Shown here piece by piece: positions 15,890-19,328 of a stretch of DNA of 19,328 nt. This DNA comes from Gammaproteobacteria bacterium (GTDB lineage: Bacteria > Pseudomonadota > Gammaproteobacteria > Pseudomonadales > Azotimanducaceae): NCBI GenBank assembly GCA_018667205.1, contig JABIVN010000480.1, positions 1 through 19,328 of the forward strand, written 5' to 3'. Position 1 is the stretch's first letter; the number at the start of each line of letters is the position of its first letter. The notes under the pieces are model-generated. The model did no database searches. It was not told where the DNA came from and saw nothing but the letters and a program-made list of their open reading frames with translations. A program made the position numbers and the translations under genes.

Positions 15890-16268
15890 AGTTGGTTTCT
15901 CTTTCTTGGTTTCAGTTTAGACGTGACACGCGGGAGACTTCGGTCGCGTAAAGAATCTAATCTTAGTCTGGGTTCCAGAGGACAACAAGTCTAGAAAAAT
16001 GTTCTATCGTATAATTCACAATAATCAACGCGTCGCCGTATAGCTCGGAACGCCGCCCAGCCCACCCGCTAAGCTCGCTGAAGGCCGCATCTGAAAACGG
16101 CTGGATCCGACTTCGCGGCGCTTACCAAAAGCATCATCGCAGACACCCAGTTAAGAACGCTCTCCTAGAGGAGGCAGGATCGAAGAGCTTCTGAATCAAG
16201 CAGCACTTAGCCAGCGTTATTAAACGTCGGTGAAATGACAAAGGCTAACGGTGCAAGACTCTGCTTCC
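15890..16268. other. intergenic region without a visible gene
   Basis: About 380 bp between the DUF3313-like gene and the repeat array. All six frames are broken by stops. The part near 15890-16030 is A/T-rich and probably holds the promoter of the minus-strand gene. The rest contains a short perfect inverted repeat, CTCCTAGAGGAG (16162-16173). I see no tRNA, small RNA signature or gene remnant that I can support. Confidence 0.5.
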
Positions 16269-16328
16269 CTAGTGATGAGCATTGTGATGAGCATTGTAGT
16301 GAGCCTAGTGATGAGCCTTGTAGTGCGC
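16269..16328. repeat. five 12-bp units crossing the DUF2161 stop codon
   Basis: Read on the minus strand: gcgcactacaag (16328-16317), gctcatcactag (16316-16305), gctcactacaat (16304-16293), gctcatcacaat (16292-16281) and gctcatcactag (16280-16269). The encoded units are Ala-His-Tyr-Lys, Ala-His-His-stop, Ala-His-Tyr-Asn, Ala-His-His-Asn and Ala-His-His-stop. The gene ends at the stop in unit 2, and the same unit with the same stop recurs in frame at unit 5. Confidence 0.95.
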
Positions 16329-16997
16329 CTCCGCCTGTTTGTAAATTTTTTTGAACGAGCGTGATTCAAGATCTCCCTGGTCGGTCAGCGCGTAGACCCC
16401 TCTGTCAACCCGCTGAAACCAGCCGTAGTGATTCGCACTCAATATGCCGGTGGTCTTGTCCCCAGCGCCATGGTCTCTTATCCTTTTCGGGCTCGACGGC
16501 CCAAGCTTTGAAAGGCAGCAAGCGATAAGGATTGCATTTTCGCGGTAGGCGGTCATTAGCGTCGTCTTGCTACTGCCAGCAACATTGTGGTCGCCACTTC
16601 TATCGGCAACTTCAGTCAGTAACGCTCGTCTGCTTCGGGTGTTTTTCTTTCGCTGGTAAGGGATCGGGTCAAATTGGTTAGTGACAATCATCCCCATGGC
16701 ACCCTTTTCTACCAGCAACAGTCCAAGCTCCAACATTCTCAGCACCCTAAGCGTACCTCGCCACTGGCGGTTTCTTTTTGTCGGCGCGGGTACTGCCACA
16801 TAGACGCTGCCTGAAATAGACTGGCGCTTCGTGGCTTGGACTAAAAGTGTCAGGTTAACGCTTGTCTTTAGTTCAACGATGATTAGATCATCACCCCGGG
16901 TAGCGACCATGTCGCAGTCTTTGACCTCGCAGTTAACCTGGTAACCATGGGATTCCAGATAGGCTTTAACAGGCGCCGATAATTCAGTTTCCAACAT
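16305..16997 (-). CDS. DUF2161 family PD-(D/E)XK nuclease-like protein
   Basis: 230-residue cytoplasmic protein. The N-terminus (ETELSAPVKAYLESHGYQV) and the core CDMVATRGDDLIIVELKTS match the DUF2161 family. Asp29 and Glu42-x-Lys44 form a PD-(D/E)XK-type metal site, and an upstream acidic Glu24 is also present. The middle has VYVAVPAP and a basic loop (QRKKNTRSRRALL). The C-terminal part has LMTAYRENAILIA and the HYGWFQRVDRGVYALTDQG block, which looks like a small winged-helix end. A role in DNA handling is inferred from fold only; no experimental role is known to me. The ATG is at 16995-16997. It ends in a 12-bp tandem repeat that extends beyond its stop. It is not flanked by recognisable defence genes. 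Confidence 0.82.
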   Translation of the reverse strand: MLETELSAPVKAYLESHGYQVNCEVKDCDMVATRGDDLIIVELKTSVNLTLLVQATKRQSISGSVYVAVPAPTKRNRQWRGTLRVLRMLELGLLLVEKGAMGMIVTNQFDPIPYQRKKNTRSRRALLTEVADRSGDHNVAGSSKTTLMTAYRENAILIACCLSKLGPSSPKRIRDHGAGDKTTGILSANHYGWFQRVDRGVYALTDQGDLESRSFKKIYKQAEAHYKAHH

Positions 16998-17064
16998 GCA
17001 TTAATCTTCAAAGCCTACAAACACTGCCGCATCATCTACTGACTTTCGCGCTGAAAAGACAGCG

Positions 17065-17382
17065 TTGGCGGGAAAAATATCATCTAAAAAACCCAAACCG
17101 CGCGTCCAGGCCGCATTCACCAGGGCGTCGCTCACAGCATCGCCCTCAAATGGTCCAACACCACAATGGATGCAGGCGCGTCAAATTGACGACATCCACG
17201 CTGCCCCCATTCCTGGCGAGCATCTTTATCGTAACGCTCGATTTCCATCATCTCAAAAAGCACCACTTCTTCGTATTGCACACGCAAACCCATACGCTAA
17301 AACTTCTATTATGCCAGTAAGTCGCCAACAACAACTTGCCTGGCTCAATCTCCCTGATGAGATCACGATGTTTTCCGGATAA
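17065..17382 (+). CDS. possible small hypothetical protein
   Basis: An open frame of 105 codons beginning with TTG and ending at 17382. The amino-acid composition is basic and Pro/Ala-rich at the start, then contains a more protein-like stretch (RQIDDIHAAPIPGEHLYRN). No family is recognised and the ribosome site is poor; an internal ATG at 17170 would give a product of about 70 residues. It is divergent from the DUF2161 gene and ends 28 bp before the preferred start of the HlyIII gene. It may equally be non-coding leader sequence, and I include it only because the interval is otherwise empty. Confidence 0.3.
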   Translation: MAGKISSKKPKPRVQAAFTRASLTASPSNGPTPQWMQARQIDDIHAAPIPGEHLYRNARFPSSQKAPLLRIAHANPYAKTSIMPVSRQQQLAWLNLPDEITMFSG

Positions 17383-17410
17383 ACCGGTAAGATTGGCCCC
17401 GACGCGACAT

Positions 17411-18052
17411 GTGAGCACTATCATCTACTACGGAGAACGACTCAACAGCATAAGCCACCTTTTAGGGGCGGCATTGGCACTCGTTGGGCTTGGCGCACTG
17501 CTGACAGTCGCCATTCAGTCGGGTGACCCCGTGTTACTCCTTTCATTTAGCGTCTATGGTGTGACACTCGTGCTGCTTTTCACGATGTCTACGCTCTACC
17601 ACAGCTTTCATCCGTCAAAGCTCAAAGCACTGTTTAAGTTACTCGACCACGTTGCCATCTACACCCTGATCGCAGGTAGCTATACACCCTTTATGCTAGT
17701 CAGCCTGGATAGTATGAACGGCTGGCTCATCCTTGGGCTGGTATGGTGCCTCGCTATTTTCGGGATTTCGTCCGAAATTTTTCTGAAAGGTCCTGTGATA
17801 AAAATCGTACAGGTCCTCACCTATCTTGGTATGGGATGGGCGTGTTCACTCGACCTTGCCGCGCTAAAAGCAGCCCTGCCCGCAGCAGGCTTCTGTTGGG
17901 TTGTGCTGGGAGGTCTTGCCTATACGCTGGGCGTCATTTTCTATATTGCTGATAAACTGAACCGACTGAACCATGCACACGGAATATGGCATTTTTTCGT
18001 CCTGACAGGCGCCATTGCACATTTCATCGCCGTCATCGGGTTCGTGCGCTAA
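17411..18052 (+). CDS. HlyIII/PAQR-family membrane protein
   Basis: Seven-helix integral membrane protein of 213 residues from GTG at 17411. The same frame is open back to TTG 17336 with an ATG at 17357, but that extra N-terminus is polar and overlaps the preceding open frame. Seen: the opening YYGERLNSISHLLGAALAL, STLYHSFHPSKLKALFKLLDH with the first zinc-ligand histidine, AIYTLIAGSYTPFML, and the final HGIWHFFVLTGAIAHF with the other histidines. These are the PAQR/HlyIII hallmarks. The family includes bacterial proteins named for hemolysin III and ceramidase-like hydrolases; the function of this one is unknown. It is followed 28 bp later by dbpA in the same direction, suggesting one transcript. 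Confidence 0.88.
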   Translation: MSTIIYYGERLNSISHLLGAALALVGLGALLTVAIQSGDPVLLLSFSVYGVTLVLLFTMSTLYHSFHPSKLKALFKLLDHVAIYTLIAGSYTPFMLVSLDSMNGWLILGLVWCLAIFGISSEIFLKGPVIKIVQVLTYLGMGWACSLDLAALKAALPAAGFCWVVLGGLAYTLGVIFYIADKLNRLNHAHGIWHFFVLTGAIAHFIAVIGFVR

Positions 18053-18080
18053 CCATCACCCACGCCTTTGAGGCCACCTA

Positions 18081-19328
18081 TTGACTAATTCTGACCCCAG
18101 CAACTCTGACTCCAGCAACTCTGACTCCAGCAACTCTGGTTTGGGCAACCCTGATTTGAGCAACCCTAAATCTAAGAAATCGGCCTTTAACAACCTGCCG
18201 TTGCATCCCGAACTACTGTCCAATCTGGATGACCTTGGCTTTCACAGTATGACCCCCATTCAGGCACTGTCGTTGCCGAAGATTCTTGATGGCCAGGATG
18301 TGATAGCTCAAGCGAAGACAGGCTCAGGGAAAACGGCCGCTTTTGGCTTGGGAATACTAAACAAACTCGATGTCAAAAAATTCAGGGTCCAGTGCCTCGT
18401 ATTGTGTCCAACGCGTGAACTGGCGGGCCAGGTCGCAAAAGAGTTCAGGACGCTTGGCCGAAAGATTCACAACATTAAAGTACTGACATTGTGTGGCGGA
18501 GCCGCATTTGGCCCCCAGAAAGGCTCACTCGAACACGGTGCACATATTGTTGTTGGAACACCCGGGAGAGTAGAAGACCACCTTAGGAAACAAAACCTGT
18601 CGTTAGAAGATGTAACCACCTTTGTTCTGGATGAAGCGGATCGAATGCTGGATATGGGTTTCGGAGAATCAATCGCTCAGATCATTCGGTATCTGCCTGC
18701 AAAAAGACAGAACATGTTATTCAGCGCAACCTATCCGCACAACATTGAACAACTCTCGTCGACAGTGATGGTCAACCCACAACGCGTTGAAGCGTCCGAT
18801 CAACATGACTCAAGCACTATTCAACAACTGTTGTGCCAAATCACCGACAAATCAAAGCGAACCGAAGGACTCGTGAGCCTACTACAGAAATACAGGCCCG
18901 ACTCCGCCCTGGTATTCTGCAATACCAAACAGCTGACAGAAGACGTGGCACTCGAACTCAGGAACATGGGCTTCAGCTCAAGCGCTATTCACGGCGATCT
19001 GGAACAGCGAGATCGTGATAACAGGCTTGTTCAATTTGCGAACAAAAGCCTTTCTATCCTGGTTGCGACAGATGTTGCCGCCCGCGGCCTGGATATTGAC
19101 TCCCTGGAACTGGTGGTGAACTATCATCTGTCACGAGACCCAGAGGTCCACACGCACAGAATAGGTCGCACGGGACGCGCAGGAAACACCGGCCTGGCCT
19201 GCTCCCTGTTTCACGAAAGTGAGGAATACAAAATCGAACTCCTGGAGGCTGTTGTCGAGCAGACTCTGGAACGTACCGTTGTTGGTTCGCTGGACCCTGG
19301 CTTCAGGCCCGCCCAGCCACCCATGACG
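18081..19328 (+). CDS. dbpA: ATP-dependent RNA helicase DbpA, C-terminus cut by the window edge
   Basis: DEAD-box helicase that in E. coli is activated by hairpin 92 of 23S rRNA and acts late in large-subunit assembly. 416 codons are present; the C-terminal RNA-binding domain lies beyond the window. The start is TTG at 18081 with GAGG at 18070-18073, 7 bp upstream. Seen: Q-motif Phe36 with TPIQ (58-61), motif I AKTGSGKT (78-85), PTREL, GTPGR, DEAD, SAT, ARGLD and HRIGRTGR. The HGDLEQRDRDN and SLELVVNYHLSRDPEVHTHR blocks are typical of DbpA, and the visible end (PAQPPMT) is where the RNA-binding domain should begin. The N-terminus carries an unusual repeat of about 30 residues not present in E. 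coli DbpA. DeaD, encoded at 6064, is the second DEAD-box helicase of the window. Confidence 0.95.
   Translation, partial: MTNSDPSNSDSSNSDSSNSGLGNPDLSNPKSKKSAFNNLPLHPELLSNLDDLGFHSMTPIQALSLPKILDGQDVIAQAKTGSGKTAAFGLGILNKLDVKKFRVQCLVLCPTRELAGQVAKEFRTLGRKIHNIKVLTLCGGAAFGPQKGSLEHGAHIVVGTPGRVEDHLRKQNLSLEDVTTFVLDEADRMLDMGFGESIAQIIRYLPAKRQNMLFSATYPHNIEQLSSTVMVNPQRVEASDQHDSSTIQQLLCQITDKSKRTEGLVSLLQKYRPDSALVFCNTKQLTEDVALELRNMGFSSSAIHGDLEQRDRDNRLVQFANKSLSILVATDVAARGLDIDSLELVVNYHLSRDPEVHTHRIGRTGRAGNTGLACSLFHESEEYKIELLEAVVEQTLERTVVGSLDPGFRPAQPPMT
18090..18164. repeat. 15-bp tandem repeat forming the DbpA N-terminus
   Basis: Five in-frame units of 15 bp encoding Ser-Asp-Pro-Ser-Asn, Ser-Asp-Ser-Ser-Asn (twice), Ser-Gly-Leu-Gly-Asn and Pro-Asp-Leu-Ser-Asn. 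A decayed Pro-Lys-Ser-Lys-Lys unit follows. The units at 18105-18119 and 18120-18134 (tctgactccagcaac) are identical. The two later units contain in-frame TTG codons, but neither has a Shine-Dalgarno site. Confidence 0.92.

Noticed and set aside
16140..16260. Gene remnant after the DUF3313-like gene
   Set aside because: The only protein-like run (about 15 codons before a TAA near 16222) has stops closely upstream and no recognisable similarity.
16269..16328. Possible CRISPR or phage attachment repeat
   Set aside because: Units are directly adjacent with no spacers, only 12 bp, and continue the reading frame of the gene. There is no cas gene or integrase.
18141..18158. Internal TTG codons in the DbpA repeat as alternative starts
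   Set aside because: Neither has a Shine-Dalgarno site, whereas TTG 18081 has GAGG at good spacing.

Overview
The window looks like a chromosomal segment of a free-living, probably marine, gammaproteobacterium. The evidence is the gene content: YbiT-type ABC-F, DeaD and DbpA proteins are close to their enterobacterial counterparts along their whole length. Base composition is moderate, Shine-Dalgarno sites are ordinary, and GTG/TTG starts are frequent. I see no rRNA, tRNA, CRISPR array, insertion sequence, integrase or phage gene. Taxonomy is inferred from protein resemblance only.

Layout. (1) 1-4351: an SDR dehydrogenase (minus strand, cut by the window edge) diverges from an MFS transporter. 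A PLP-dependent PatB/MalY-type C-S lyase and a TetR-family regulator with a palindromic operator candidate follow. This resembles a small regulated uptake/catabolism unit of unknown substrate. (2) 4373-7953, minus strand: ybiT (ABC-F ATPase) and deaD (DEAD-box RNA helicase), both tied to ribosomes and translation. deaD has a good promoter candidate. (3) 8102-9073: a secreted protein of unknown function, followed by a terminator-like hairpin. (4) 9352-13556: a two-gene RND efflux operon (lipoprotein adaptor and inner-membrane pump, overlapping by one base) without an outer-membrane channel gene. A perfectly placed inverted repeat surrounds its extended -10 element. (5) 13699-15889: three small envelope proteins, two DUF4136-like lipoproteins facing each other and one DUF3313-like exported protein. 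(6) 16305-16997: a DUF2161-type PD-(D/E)XK nuclease-like protein. (7) 17411-19328: a HlyIII-family membrane protein and the helicase dbpA, cut by the window edge.

The least expected signal is a set of short degenerate tandem repeats with 12, 14 or 15 bp units. Three arrays run straight across the stop codons of three unrelated genes (patB-like, the secreted unknown, DUF2161). Two are in frame, so the unit appears with the stop codon in some copies and a sense codon in others. A fourth array forms the disordered N-terminus of DbpA, a fifth the basic (ERGK)n tract of DeaD, and a sixth is intergenic. Such arrays at gene edges could lengthen or shorten protein ends by slippage. That is the main thing here worth following up. 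No obvious novel defence or mobile system was found.
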